Part shown: positions 1 through 8,862 of the stretch, piece by piece
Numbering within the stretch: position 1 is the stretch's first letter
Layout: each line of letters opens with the position of its first letter
Assembly: GCA_024276075.1 (NCBI GenBank)
Contig: JAJRXX010000076.1
Location: 1-64,000, forward strand
DNA length: 64,000 bases
Source of the DNA: Planctomycetota bacterium
Lineage (GTDB): Bacteria > Planctomycetota > Phycisphaerae > Phycisphaerales > Phycisphaeraceae
Reading direction: 5' to 3'
Notes under the pieces: model-generated
What the model saw: only the letters and a program-made list of their open reading frames with translations
Databases searched by the model: none
What the model was told of the DNA's origin: nothing
Translations under genes and position numbers: made by a program

Positions 1-288
1 AAGGCCAATAATACGCTCACTCGCAGCAGTAATCCTTTTTTCATCTAATACACTGCTTTTAGAGGATTAATAGAAGGATCAGAGTGAAACACAGAATTGG
101 CTTTTCTGATTAATGCTGCCAGAGGATAGATTTATTGTATTTTTTTAATTGCAGGTATTGACAAACAACAATTCCTTGTTAAGCTAGAGTCTCAAATGGT
201 GGTAGGTGGGGCACGTTCCAGGAAGCTGGAGAAGAGTAGTTAAAAGTAGCCATATCGGTTTTATTCATATTTTAGGAGACGTATCTTT
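1..288. other. AT-rich leader region without a recognised gene
   Basis: This stretch is clearly more AT-rich than the rest of the window and holds no convincing reading frame. Its right end contains an AGGAG ribosome binding site at about 274-278 serving the gene that starts at 289. A promoter for that gene presumably lies here, but I see no pair of boxes that I would defend. Confidence 0.5.
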
Positions 289-984
289 ATGAAAACATTA
301 ACTTTAAAATCAGGGCTCTGTTTAGCCGCGGCAGCAATGTTCGCCATTGGCTCAACCGCTAAAGCGGGGCAAGTTGATGTCCTGTTACTGGACATCAACA
401 CATTGGATGTCGCGACCAGCACCACGCCGTTCGGCTTGGGATACACGGGTGACGTCACCCTGTCGCTCGGAAGTGCGACGACCCTTCCTGCTTTGTCAAC
501 TTTTAATAATGGTATCGCAACAACTCACACCATTGCTGGGTCACTACAGGATGTAGTGGCGAAAGTCAGTTTTACTAGTGGTTTGGTCACTGGCGGTGCA
601 TTAAAAGTCATCTACGACAATGGCGACGCGACCACCACGACTTTTACCGCTGACCTAATCCCACATGCCGCATCAGGCATCGGATCAATCGCCAGCCAAT
701 CGTCAGCGCTTGGCACATTTACTTTCAGCGCCGACATCAACAACGGACAATTCGATAACGCTACATTCGGTGGCTACGATCTCAGCCCATGGATTGCCAA
801 CCAAGGTGCTGCCCAAGGCTTGTTTGGTAACGTTATCACCTTTGCAATCAACACCAGGTCTGGGTCCGCAGACGTGGACATTGCCGTCCTGGTCCCGATG
901 CCTTCATCGGCACTCATGGGTGCTGCCGCTCTGGCAGGTCTCGGACTGGTTCGCACCATCCGCCGTCGGCGTCAGGTGGCCTGA
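289..984 (+). CDS. Exported protein with PEP-CTERM-like C-terminal anchor
   Basis: A 231-residue exported protein of unknown function. Residues 1-26 form a signal peptide (charged start, then an alanine-rich hydrophobic core ending in AKA). The middle is rich in Thr, Ser, Gly and Ala and looks like a beta-rich surface protein. The last 30 residues have the layout of a PEP-CTERM sorting signal: a VPMPSS motif, a hydrophobic helix of about 18 residues, then RRRR. It is the VPxP variant rather than classical VPEP. Such signals are recognised by exosortase-type enzymes; no exosortase gene is in this window. An AGGAG site lies 10 bases before the ATG, and a strong terminator follows, so the gene is probably a single transcription unit. 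No enzymatic motif was recognised. Confidence 0.75.
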   Translation: MKTLTLKSGLCLAAAAMFAIGSTAKAGQVDVLLLDINTLDVATSTTPFGLGYTGDVTLSLGSATTLPALSTFNNGIATTHTIAGSLQDVVAKVSFTSGLVTGGALKVIYDNGDATTTTFTADLIPHAASGIGSIASQSSALGTFTFSADINNGQFDNATFGGYDLSPWIANQGAAQGLFGNVITFAINTRSGSADVDIAVLVPMPSSALMGAAALAGLGLVRTIRRRRQVA

Positions 985-1010
985 ATCAATTAGTTAATCT
1001 GCTTTTAAAA

Positions 1011-1037
1011 AAACCCTCCGTATAGGAGGGTTTTTTT
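1011..1037 (+). terminator. Rho-independent terminator
   Basis: A perfect nine-base stem (AAACCCTCC / GGAGGGTTT) with a five-base loop is followed by a run of T. It lies 27 bases after the stop of the PEP-CTERM-like gene and would end its transcript. Confidence 0.9.
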
Positions 1038-1075
1038 ATGCTCTTATTCTTCTACCTCCTAGTACTCCATCTCAT

Positions 1076-1239
1076 CTATATTGCCGGATAAAGTTTTTTG
1101 AGTTTGATTCGAGCGTCTGCAGTGGTGAATTGCCAATCGATGCCCGCCTTGCTTTCGTTCCTCGAATATTCCCAGGCCGCGATTGTCTGAGCCAAGTGCT
1201 CAATCGTGTCAAAATAATCGTTGATGCACTGGCGGCCTA
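1076..1239 (-). pseudogene. C-terminal fragment of a second IS630-family transposase
   Basis: On the minus strand an open stretch ending in TAG at 1076-1078 encodes about 53 residues that read VLGRQCINDYF, then WQFTTADARIKLKKLYP at the end. This is the typical C-terminal tail of another IS630-type DDE transposase, distinct from the adjacent one. No start or catalytic core remains. It stops where the terminal repeat of the neighbouring IS630 element begins (about 1240), which suggests that element landed in or next to this gene. I found no matching N-terminal part on the other side of the element. Confidence 0.65.
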
Positions 1240-1247
1240 ATACGCAT

Positions 1248-2391
1248 TCACCTTAATAACAGCGCTTGACCCATTGTGTGTTGCAAATGGTGTTGAGTCG
1301 TTCGGGTTCGCTCTGGTTCCATACGTGTCGGCAAGCCGTTCCAGAGGTTGTCCTCGTCTTCAAAGACGCGGTTGCTCAGGTAATGGTTGCGTAGATAAAG
1401 CCACAGCCGTTCGATCGGATTGAGTTCGGGGCTGTACGGCGGCAGATGCAGCAGTGTGATGTTGTCGGGGACGTTCAATGCCTTGGTGACATGCCAACCG
1501 GCTTGATTCATGACGATCACGACGTGTCGTCCACCGCCTGTACGCTGCACCTGTTTGCTAATCATTTCCAAATGAGCATTCATCAAGTCCGTATTAGAGC
1601 AACTTGCGTAATTATTCTCCATCTCCCCAAGAAGAAGGCAGGTCAATGACCTGCCCTACTCCAGAACTGACATGGCGATTATTTATGCAAGGTGCTCTAA
1701 CCGTCGGGCCTAGCAATGCCGAGGATTCGCCGGCCACGGGGTTCACTAAGGTGAACAGATACACCCATTCGTATTCCGTTTGTTTGACCGCTGTAGGACG
1801 CGAACCTTGAGCAGCCCATACTTTTGTCAGCGTGCCCTGTTGGCCGAAGCGTGCTTCATCCTGAAACCACACCTCGACCGTGCGGTCGGGGTGCTGGTCC
1901 CTTACATCTTGGACAAAAGGGGGGCGTCCTGAACCCACTGTCGCATCGCTTCGGGATCGTTCTTGCGATGGCGTAGACGAGGTTTAAGACACGACAGCCC
2001 TAGGCCGATGGCGTCGCCTAGCGAGTAGTTGACGCCAAACTCGTCGGCGAGGATGCGTTGGGCATCTTTGCCACGTAATGTGCACAAGCCCGCATCGGCT
2101 CCTTGCATTCCGCAGGCGTTGCTTGAACGCTTGTTACTTCTGGCGGGGCAGCTTGGTCGGTTGGCCCGAACGGGGCCGATCCCAAAGCCCATCGACGCCT
2201 TTGGCGTTATAGCGTCTGACCCATTCCTGCACCGGCCGACGGCTCATCCCGGTCGCGGTGGCGATTTGGAGTGCGGTTTTACCTTGCCACGCCAGGACCA
2301 CGATACGCAGCCGCATCGCCATGGACCGATGTGACTTGAGACGCCCCAAGCGTTGAAGATGTTTGATCGGGTCGTGGGAGTGAACATGCAT
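1248..2391 (-). pseudogene. IS630-family transposase, broken by stops, frameshifts and a MITE
   Basis: The frame begins at an ATG at 2391 with an AGGAGG site in front. The N-terminal helix-turn-helix part reads intact through GLWDRPRSGQPTKL, then meets a TAA near 2131 and a frameshift near 2115. A second frame carries the part with LSCLKPRLRHRKNDPEA; another shift near 1920 leads to VWFQDEARFG, which holds the first catalytic Asp. A 105-bp MITE at 1595-1699 interrupts the gene after GPTV. Beyond it come VIVMNQAGWH and LPPYSPELNPIERLW. The usual second catalytic Asp (MDQAGWH) is Asn here, so even a repaired protein would probably be inactive. A last frameshift lies near the C-terminus. Confidence 0.85.
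1595..1699. repeat. Family A MITE, copy 1 (inside IS630 transposase)
   Basis: A 105-bp unit counted from TA to TA. Inside the TA pair are imperfect 20-bp inverted ends: GAGCAACTTGCGTAATTATT and, from the other side, GAGCACCTTGCATAAATAAT. An internal palindrome GGCAGGTCA-A-TGACCTGCC lies in the middle. Copies at 5647-5751 and 47661-47765 are identical in every base. Removing the unit and one TA joins GPTV to NTDLMNAH in frame in the host transposase, which demonstrates insertion with TA duplication. The element has no gene of its own and must have been moved by an enzyme supplied in trans, plausibly IS630/Tc1-like. Confidence 0.95.
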
Positions 2392-2594
2392 GATGAAGGC
2401 CTCCTTGCCAAGTGCCAACATCATCGCAGAGAAGCTTGAAAAGCGCAATGCCTAACATACGCCGTGCAACGCGCTGGAACTAAGATGAATGCGTATAATA
2501 CGGATCACAAAAGCTTTTGGCCTATTCTTGTTTTTGAACTGTTTTCCAGTAAATCACAACGCCCCGTGATGTAGGTCAAATCTTTTTGCGATCC

Positions 2595-2663
2595 GTATAA
2601 GTTATTGTTTGTTTTGCCTTCGCGTTCGCAGATGCCGCGCAAGTATTAATCTTAATGGGTACA
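2595..2663. repeat. Family B repeat, truncated copy
   Basis: From GTATAAGTTATTG to CTTAATGGGTACA this stretch matches the right two thirds of the complete family B copies at 38119 and 59214 (shared CGCGTTCG, CGCAAGTATTAATCTT). The left end with TAATACGCATT is missing. Confidence 0.75.
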
Positions 2664-2731
2664 AGAGACCGCTTCCTGACGGACGCGGCTCGTTGTGGGA
2701 ACCTGTTACGATCAAAAGCAAAAATGCTCTA
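2664..2731. repeat. Family C repeat, right half
   Basis: It carries the family C core (CGCTTCCTGACGGACGCGGCTCG) in degenerate form and the terminal AAAATGCTCTA. The left half is missing; its place is taken by the family B fragment. Confidence 0.7.
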
Positions 2732-2788
2732 AGAACATTTTTCACCTTTAATTCTGCCATAGGCCATTAACGTGAACTACTGTGATAT

Positions 2789-4330
2789 TCACCTACCCCA
2801 CGCCTCTACAGTTTGCACCAGAAGCCGCACGCCGAACCCGGTTGGCCCCTTAGCGTACAACGACTTATCACCGCCCTTCGTATCGCTGACGCCTGCGATG
2901 TCCACGTGTGCCCAGGGCGTCTTGGGTAGTTCGGTCTGATCTGTAGAATCGACAAAATGACTCAGAAACGCTGCGCCCTGGATCGGCTGCGCTTCGCGTC
3001 CTGCTGAGTTTACGATATCGCTGTGGGTGCCCTTGAGCTGTCGCTTGTGCTCAGGCCACAACGGCAATTGCCACAGCCGCTCGCCTGTATCCTCCGCAGC
3101 GCCCATCAAGCGATTTTTTAACTTTTGATCGTTGCAGAATACCCCCGCACAGTACGATCCCAGCGCGACGACCACGCCGCCGGTTAGGGTCGCCAAATCA
3201 ATCACCGCACGTGGCTTATACCGCTCACACCCGTATGCTATGGCGTCCCCCAACACCAAGCGTCCCTCCGCGTCCGTGCTGATCACTTCCACGGTCACGC
3301 CGTTGTACATGGTGATTATGTCACTGGGGCGATAGGCCTTGTCGCTAACCATATTCTCAGCGGCTGCCACCAAACCCACGACAGGCACAGGCAGCTTCAA
3401 TCGAGCGATTGCGTGCATTGCCCCGATGACTGCCATTCCCCCGCACTTGTCATATTTCATTGACTCCATGCCGACACTCGACTTGATCGAGTATCCGCCT
3501 GTGTCGAATGTAACCGCCTTGCCCACGAGCAAAATAGGTTTACCTTTAGCCCCTTTAGGCCGATGCTCCAACGCGATCAGTGCCGGGGGCGTCGAGCCTG
3601 CGCGTCCAACTGCCAGCAACCCGTTCATACCCAGCCGACCCGCACGCTGTGCATCCACCACCGAGCACTTTAAGCCCACCTGCCGCGACATTTTTCGGCA
3701 ATAAGCCACCAAATAAGCCGGATTTGCCACGTTCGGAGGTGTCGCGGCTAGGCTCCGTGCCACGGCGACCGAGTCACCGACTCGAAGCCCGTGATCCAGT
3801 CCTAACCGGATCGCCGCTTCTGATTCGACCGTTAGTGAGGGTCGCTTTGCACTGCCCTGACGGTCGCTGGCGGTGGCTGTGCCTTTGTACGTATTGAATT
3901 CAAAGTTACCGATCGTCATCCCGTCCGACACCGCACGACCGACCGCTTTGGCGCTGATCGTATTGCCGATACCCGCAATCAATCGCAGGCTCAGTCGGCT
4001 CACTTTTGTCGTATATGCCTTGCGTACCAGCCCTGCTGCCGCTGCCCGTAGCGTGTTACTTGAGAACCGCTCACGTTTTCCCAGCCCCAGGACGAAGACT
4101 CGCTGCGGCTGCTTCTGTTTGCCCTGCGGGGATGAATACAAAACCGTTACATCCCCTGGGCCCAACGAAACTTCTGGACGACCTATGCCCGCAGACAAAA
4201 CCCCGCCGACAGCTTTATCGAGCCGACGATATTCCATAGGCAGTTGCTGTGTATTCTCGAATAGCGCTACCGCCACAGCCTCAGGTGTGCTGCGGCTTTT
4301 TGTATCTGTAAGGCGAATCTGCTTGTACAC
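2789..4330 (-). CDS. pepA: Leucyl aminopeptidase (M17 family)
   Basis: A cytoplasmic dizinc aminopeptidase that removes N-terminal residues during peptide turnover. The 513-residue length is normal. The N-terminal half is the variable macro-like domain; the C-terminal half carries the M17 signatures: GKAVTFDTGG with metal and substrate ligands, KYDKCGGMAV, and the family hallmark STDAEGRLVLGDA (the usual form begins with Asn). The start is GTG, supported by a GGGAGGT site eight bases upstream. The gene stands alone, divergent from the secreted protein at 4551. Confidence 0.93.
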   Translation of the reverse strand: MYKQIRLTDTKSRSTPEAVAVALFENTQQLPMEYRRLDKAVGGVLSAGIGRPEVSLGPGDVTVLYSSPQGKQKQPQRVFVLGLGKRERFSSNTLRAAAAGLVRKAYTTKVSRLSLRLIAGIGNTISAKAVGRAVSDGMTIGNFEFNTYKGTATASDRQGSAKRPSLTVESEAAIRLGLDHGLRVGDSVAVARSLAATPPNVANPAYLVAYCRKMSRQVGLKCSVVDAQRAGRLGMNGLLAVGRAGSTPPALIALEHRPKGAKGKPILLVGKAVTFDTGGYSIKSSVGMESMKYDKCGGMAVIGAMHAIARLKLPVPVVGLVAAAENMVSDKAYRPSDIITMYNGVTVEVISTDAEGRLVLGDAIAYGCERYKPRAVIDLATLTGGVVVALGSYCAGVFCNDQKLKNRLMGAAEDTGERLWQLPLWPEHKRQLKGTHSDIVNSAGREAQPIQGAAFLSHFVDSTDQTELPKTPWAHVDIAGVSDTKGGDKSLYAKGPTGFGVRLLVQTVEAWGR

Positions 4331-4550
4331 CGAATCAACCTCCCACGTTTATGGTCCCGCCTCACATAAGTGTAATGGTTCGAACCGGTTGAAACGAAAC
4401 CCGGAACCGACAATGACGTTATACTACCCCTTGGCATCGATTACCATTGACATGCCGCCCAGCGACCTATAGGGTTCCATGGGCGCTGTTAAACATGTCA
4501 AAGCGTTATTTTTTCTAATAACCCGTTGAAGCGATCTTAGGAGACTGCTC

Positions 4551-5606
4551 ATGACACCATCTCGCTACCTGCGGCTCACCGCCACGGTGTTATGCCTGGC
4601 TATCCCCCAACTGTGCTTGGCCCAGAACAAGATTCCCTACGACGTGGTGACCGCCACGACCGTTCTGTCAAACGTGCAGCGCCAACACATCGATCGCTAC
4701 CTCAACGAACGAGTAGCCAACCTACTCGACGGCACGCTTAATGAGATTGTGCAAGCCCGTAAGGACCTGATCGAGCCGCTGACTTGGGCTGGCAGCACGG
4801 AGATTTTTCACCTGGCCTATTCATCGGCGGCCAGCAACCGCTTGGCGCCAGCGGTCAACTCGGATCAACCCGAGGTTCGGCTCAATGCGATGATCGTGGT
4901 CAATTCACTAAACGACCCGGGAACGGTCTTTCTGATTCAAAAAGGACTGACCGATCCAAACCCCGCAGTAAGATATTGGGCTGGCAAAGCGGTCAACCAG
5001 ATCACCACGCGCAGCGAACTATCCGAGCAAGAGCAGCGCACGCTGCTTGAATCGTTGGCGTCGGCGATGTCGAAGGAAACCTCCGAACGCGTGTTGCAGA
5101 GACTGCTCGTCGGGCTGGTGGGACTCAACATCCCCGAAGCCGCCACCGAGCTACTCGACGGCCTAAACAGCCGCATTGACCTTCACGCTGTGAACCCCAG
5201 CATGCCCCTGCAGGCTGAAATTGACGGCCTACGCACGTTATTTGTGAAAACCGTCCAGGCGAACTCCAACGGCCAAAACATCCCTGTTCCGACAGTCAGG
5301 CAGATGGCCCTCGTTGCCTACCGCTACCTCACCCTGTCATCGGCGCTACTGGATATGGACCGTCCAAGTCAGGAAGCCCATCTCCATCACCAAAATATGA
5401 TCAAACTCACCGACGCGATACTCCGGTGGACCGCTCAACAAATGCCGCCGCAAGTCCCTCAGCCCGTTACGGTCAAGAACGAACTGGCATCCCAAAATTG
5501 GCAATTGATTCGGCTTCGTGCCGAAGAGTGGCGGCGTGTTCTTTCACTGGCGCCCTTTAACTTCGGACCGATCGACCTGATCGTAACGATTCCCGATCAC
5601 TCCTGA
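4551..5606 (+). CDS. Secreted HEAT-like protein of unknown function
   Basis: 351 residues. The N-terminus is a signal peptide (basic start, hydrophobic core, LCLAQ), so the mature protein is periplasmic or secreted. Residues about 40-240 are helical with a HEAT/ARM-like cadence, for example QPEVRLNAMIVVNSLNDP and NPAVRYWAGKAVNQI, which is a common way to build a protein-binding scaffold. No catalytic motif is seen. It has its own GGAG site just before the ATG. A family A MITE follows 40 bases after the stop. Confidence 0.7.
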   Translation: MTPSRYLRLTATVLCLAIPQLCLAQNKIPYDVVTATTVLSNVQRQHIDRYLNERVANLLDGTLNEIVQARKDLIEPLTWAGSTEIFHLAYSSAASNRLAPAVNSDQPEVRLNAMIVVNSLNDPGTVFLIQKGLTDPNPAVRYWAGKAVNQITTRSELSEQEQRTLLESLASAMSKETSERVLQRLLVGLVGLNIPEAATELLDGLNSRIDLHAVNPSMPLQAEIDGLRTLFVKTVQANSNGQNIPVPTVRQMALVAYRYLTLSSALLDMDRPSQEAHLHHQNMIKLTDAILRWTAQQMPPQVPQPVTVKNELASQNWQLIRLRAEEWRRVLSLAPFNFGPIDLIVTIPDHS

Positions 5607-5646
5607 TCCGCATTCCAATTCATTTTCGTGCTTCAGTTGCGAAGAT

Positions 5647-5751
5647 TAGAGCAACTTGCGTAATTATTCTCCATCTCCCCAAGAAGAAGGCAGGTCAATG
5701 ACCTGCCCTACTCCAGAACTGACATGGCGATTATTTATGCAAGGTGCTCTA
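5647..5751. repeat. Family A MITE, copy 2
   Basis: Identical in sequence to the copies at 1595 and 47661, again bounded by TA on both sides. It lies in the gap between the convergent genes ending at 5606 and 5842. Directly after it, 5752-5786 resembles a family C core (GCCCGCTTCTTGACGGTCAC followed by GGCTCGT), so the MITE probably landed in an older family C repeat. Confidence 0.95.
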
Positions 5752-5841
5752 GCCCGCTTCTTGACGGTCACGGCTCGTCACGACGGCCCGTGGGAATGCC
5801 CCGGTTAGCTGTGCGGATACGGCTTGCTCGATACCACCTGA

Positions 5842-6243
5842 CTAATCCAGTCCACCGCCCGCGAGGTCATCTGATAATTCGGTATTCATCGCAGCACCCA
5901 CACCGCCAGGCGAGGACTCGCCCGCAATTGCTTCGTCCACGCGCCGCATCAAGTCGAGGTAGTCCATCTGCGTGATCTGAAGCTCCCGGAGCTTTTCATG
6001 ACGCATCACCTGGCCCTGGAGGCTCTCTAGCCGATGCTTGTCCTCGACCTCGATCGGTTGCTGATGTGCCTCTTTTTCACCGATTTTCGCCATCTGCCGT
6101 TGGTAGTCGTTAAGCAATCGTTGGGCGTCGATATCTTCCTTAAACCCATCAATCACCGACTGCATTTTGACGGCTGATTCGTGCCCAGCGATCAGGCGTC
6201 CCAGTTCACCGGCGGCTTTGAGGATTTCCTGGGTTGTTCCCAT
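5842..6243 (-). CDS. YlbF/YmcA-like coiled-coil protein
   Basis: 133 residues from the ATG at 6243. An open frame continues 36 codons further upstream, but MGTTQEILKAAGELGRLIAGH matches the usual start of YlbF-type proteins. The sequence is almost entirely helical and charged. In Bacillus relatives, YlbF and YmcA form a complex that affects RNase Y and development; what the planctomycete proteins do is not known. It is divergently placed next to RNase R with about 155 bases between the starts, which makes an RNA-related role attractive but unproven. Confidence 0.6.
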   Translation of the reverse strand: MGTTQEILKAAGELGRLIAGHESAVKMQSVIDGFKEDIDAQRLLNDYQRQMAKIGEKEAHQQPIEVEDKHRLESLQGQVMRHEKLRELQITQMDYLDLMRRVDEAIAGESSPGGVGAAMNTELSDDLAGGGLD

Positions 6244-6399
6244 AGAACACATGGTACCAAAAAATAATGGCCCATCTCCACCCCAACTGCTCTGGGCCTG
6301 TAGAATCTCCTGCGATAGATCGTCGTCGTCACCTTTTACCGATCCGCCCAACCGCGCGGCCGTTTTCCTTCAATACATCGCAGTCCGCAAAAGCATCCT

Positions 6400-8826
6400 A
6401 TGAAACACCGTTCCTCGAAAAGTAACCCCCGCCGAACCTCGAAGAAAACGTCGGAGCCCGACTCGGCCGACCAATTGGCAAAAGACCTGGGCGTCCGTCG
6501 CGAAGACACCGATCAATTCAACCGTTCCGTCAATGACCAACTCAGCGACGATCAAGTTGTCCTGAGCAAACCACAAGCCACTGTCCTGCCACCCCCCGGG
6601 CGAGAGATGGTGGGGTCGTTCCAGCTCAACCAACGCGGATTCGGCTTTATCATTCCCGACACCCCCATTGAACACGGCGACCTGTTTGTGCCTGCGGGTA
6701 ACACCGGCGGCGCCCTGACCGGTGATCACGTGCGGGCGCGCGTGATCCACCAAAAATCCCGCGGCGGAGGCTCCAAATCCGGGCGATCGCCCTACATCGG
6801 CGAAGTGATCGAGGTCATCCAGCGGGGCAATCAGTGTTTCACCGGCAACCTCAAAAAACGCGGACAGGTCTGGGTCGTCCAGGTAGACGGAAAAATTCTG
6901 CACGACCCCATCATCATCCGCGACCCGCACGCCAAAGACGCCAAGGAAGGCGATAAGGTCGTCATCGAGATCAGCGACTACCCCACCGACGACGAACCCG
7001 GTGAAGGGGTCATCATCGAGGTCTTGGGCGAATCGGGCCAGCCACACACCGAGACGCTCGCTGTCATCCGCGCATTTGGGCTGCCCGGCCAGTTTCCGCC
7101 GGAGGTCATCGCCCAAGCCCGCGCCGCCGCTGCCTCGTTTGACGAAACGACGCCCCGCTCCAACCGCGAAGACCTTACCAAGCAGTTAATCTGCACGATC
7201 GACCCGCCCGACGCTAAGGACTTCGACGACGCGATCAGCATCGACCGCTTCGATCCGCACGACCAAGACGACGGAGCTGCGTACGAGCTGGGCATACACA
7301 TCGCTGACGTATCGTATTTCGTGACCCAAGACAGCGAACTCGACAAGGAAGCGTACACTCGGGGCAACAGCGCTTATCTGCCCAAAAAAGTCGTGCCCAT
7401 GCTCCCCGAGCTTCTGAGCAACGGCGTCTGCTCACTCCAAGAGGGCGTCGACCGCTTCTGCAAGTCGGCCTTCGTCCGCTACGACGAGCGGGGACACGTC
7501 ATCTCCGAGCGACTTGCCAATACGGTGATCCATTCCGCGAAGCGTCTGACGTACATCGAGGCTCAAGCGCTGATCGAGGACGACCTGCGCCTGGCACGCA
7601 AGCACACCCGCAGCACACCCAAGTATTCCCGAGCCCTGATCGACAAGCTCAAGCTCATGGACGAGTTGGCACGCCTGCTGCGGCAGCGGCGGATCAAGGA
7701 CGGCATGATCACCTTGGCACTGCCCGATGTGGAATTGGTATTCGACGAGCACGGGTTCGTGGTCGACGCCACGCCGGAGGATAACGCCTTCACCCACACG
7801 ATCATCGAGATGTTCATGGTCGAAGCCAACGAAGCCATCGCCCGCTTTTTCGATCGATTACAGGTCCCGTGCATCCGCCGTATTCACCCCGACCCCGATG
7901 TCTCCGACCTGAGCGATCTGCGGCGATACGTCCGCGTCGCGGGGTACAACGTCCCCGATAACCCCACCCGCATCGAGCTACAACAGTTACTCAATTCCGC
8001 GCGTGGCAAGCCAGCGGAATACGCTGTGAATATCGCTGTACTCAAAACACTCAGTAAAGCTGAATACTCACCGCAACCCATCGGCCACTTCGCGCTGGCC
8101 AGCAAGCAATACGTGCACTTCACCAGCCCGATACGACGGTACCCCGACCTGACCGCACACCGTTCGCTCGACGCCTGTCTGGAGCACGCTGGCAATGATC
8201 CCAAAGGCGGTCGCAAGAAAAAGATCAACCTGCAACGGCTGCTCGACGACCCCCGCTGCCCCGACGAACAATCGCTGACCGAAACCGGGCGCCACTGCTC
8301 CTCCACGGAGCGCAACGCCGAGTCGGCAGAGCGTAACCTGCGTACATTTTTTGTGCTTGAGCTGCTAAGCCACAAGCTCGGCGAGGACTTTGAGGGTACT
8401 GTCACCGGGGTCACCAATTCCGGCGTCTACGTCCAAATTAACCGCTACCTTGTCGATGGGTTCATCCCCGTCAACGACCTGCCTAGCCACGGCTCGGGTA
8501 CAGACCGTTGGCGGCTCAACCGCGCGACCGGCGCACTGGTCGCTCAGCGATCGGGCAAGACCATCACGATCGGGGATCAATTCGTCGTGCGCATCGCCAC
8601 CGTCAAACCCGCCGGCCGAGTGCTCGAACTGGCCATCGTCGATGGGCGCCCATCCAAATCCCAAAAGCGGTCGCAGCCCAGAGGCGCGAGAAAAGCCTTC
8701 CAAGAGACCCTGGAACTCAAGCGAGCCAAAAATAAAGCCAAAAGTACACACAAAAACAACGACATCAATAAAAGCAAGAGTAAGGCCAAGAGTAAAAAGA
8801 AAGACCGCCGCAAACGAAAGCGATAG
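6400..8826 (+). CDS. rnr: Ribonuclease R
   Basis: An 808-residue 3'-to-5' exoribonuclease that degrades structured RNA. After a charged N-terminal segment come cold-shock-type OB folds (GSFQLNQRGFGFIIPD near residue 70), then the RNB catalytic domain with the metal-binding TIDPPDAKDFDDAIS near residue 266 and the HFTSPIRRYPDL signature near residue 573, and an S1 domain (DFEGTVTGVTNSGVYVQI). The last 50 residues are a Lys/Arg-rich tail as in other RNase R proteins. The ATG overlaps CTATG with no strong ribosome site. lgt follows 36 bases later on the same strand. Confidence 0.95.
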   Translation: MKHRSSKSNPRRTSKKTSEPDSADQLAKDLGVRREDTDQFNRSVNDQLSDDQVVLSKPQATVLPPPGREMVGSFQLNQRGFGFIIPDTPIEHGDLFVPAGNTGGALTGDHVRARVIHQKSRGGGSKSGRSPYIGEVIEVIQRGNQCFTGNLKKRGQVWVVQVDGKILHDPIIIRDPHAKDAKEGDKVVIEISDYPTDDEPGEGVIIEVLGESGQPHTETLAVIRAFGLPGQFPPEVIAQARAAAASFDETTPRSNREDLTKQLICTIDPPDAKDFDDAISIDRFDPHDQDDGAAYELGIHIADVSYFVTQDSELDKEAYTRGNSAYLPKKVVPMLPELLSNGVCSLQEGVDRFCKSAFVRYDERGHVISERLANTVIHSAKRLTYIEAQALIEDDLRLARKHTRSTPKYSRALIDKLKLMDELARLLRQRRIKDGMITLALPDVELVFDEHGFVVDATPEDNAFTHTIIEMFMVEANEAIARFFDRLQVPCIRRIHPDPDVSDLSDLRRYVRVAGYNVPDNPTRIELQQLLNSARGKPAEYAVNIAVLKTLSKAEYSPQPIGHFALASKQYVHFTSPIRRYPDLTAHRSLDACLEHAGNDPKGGRKKKINLQRLLDDPRCPDEQSLTETGRHCSSTERNAESAERNLRTFFVLELLSHKLGEDFEGTVTGVTNSGVYVQINRYLVDGFIPVNDLPSHGSGTDRWRLNRATGALVAQRSGKTITIGDQFVVRIATVKPAGRVLELAIVDGRPSKSQKRSQPRGARKAFQETLELKRAKNKAKSTHKNNDINKSKSKAKSKKKDRRKRKR

Positions 8827-8862
8827 CAACGGCCTGCTCAGAACTGGTATCTTCACCCCATC

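Larger units (their letters stand above)
1240..2496 (-). mobile_element. Decayed IS630-family insertion sequence with terminal inverted repeats
   Basis: The transposase remnant is bracketed by inverted repeats. The left end reads ATACGCATTCACCTTA from 1240; the reverse complement of the right end, running inward from 2496, reads ATACGCATTCATCTTA, one mismatch in 16. The left flank is TA, as expected for IS630 target duplication; the right flank is AA, so the duplication is no longer intact. Without the inserted MITE the element would be about 1.15 kb, a normal IS630 length. The element is dead (see the transposase entry). Confidence 0.75.
2497..2788. other. Intergenic region filled with repeat fragments
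   Basis: Between the IS630 end and pepA no gene is seen. ATACGGATC near 2497-2506 and GATCCGTAT near 2590-2598 form an inverted pair about 85 bases apart. The right part is a truncated family B repeat followed directly by the right half of a family C repeat, the same order found at 38119-38297. Confidence 0.6.

Noticed and set aside
1604-1810. Frame starting MRNYSPSPQEEGRSMTCP, also seen at 47670
   Set aside because: It is the translation of the family A MITE and continues into different flanking DNA at each site, so it is not a conserved gene.
6370-7116. 248-codon frame opposite rnr
   Set aside because: Complement of the RNase R N-terminal region; Asp/Val-rich mirror composition typical of shadows.
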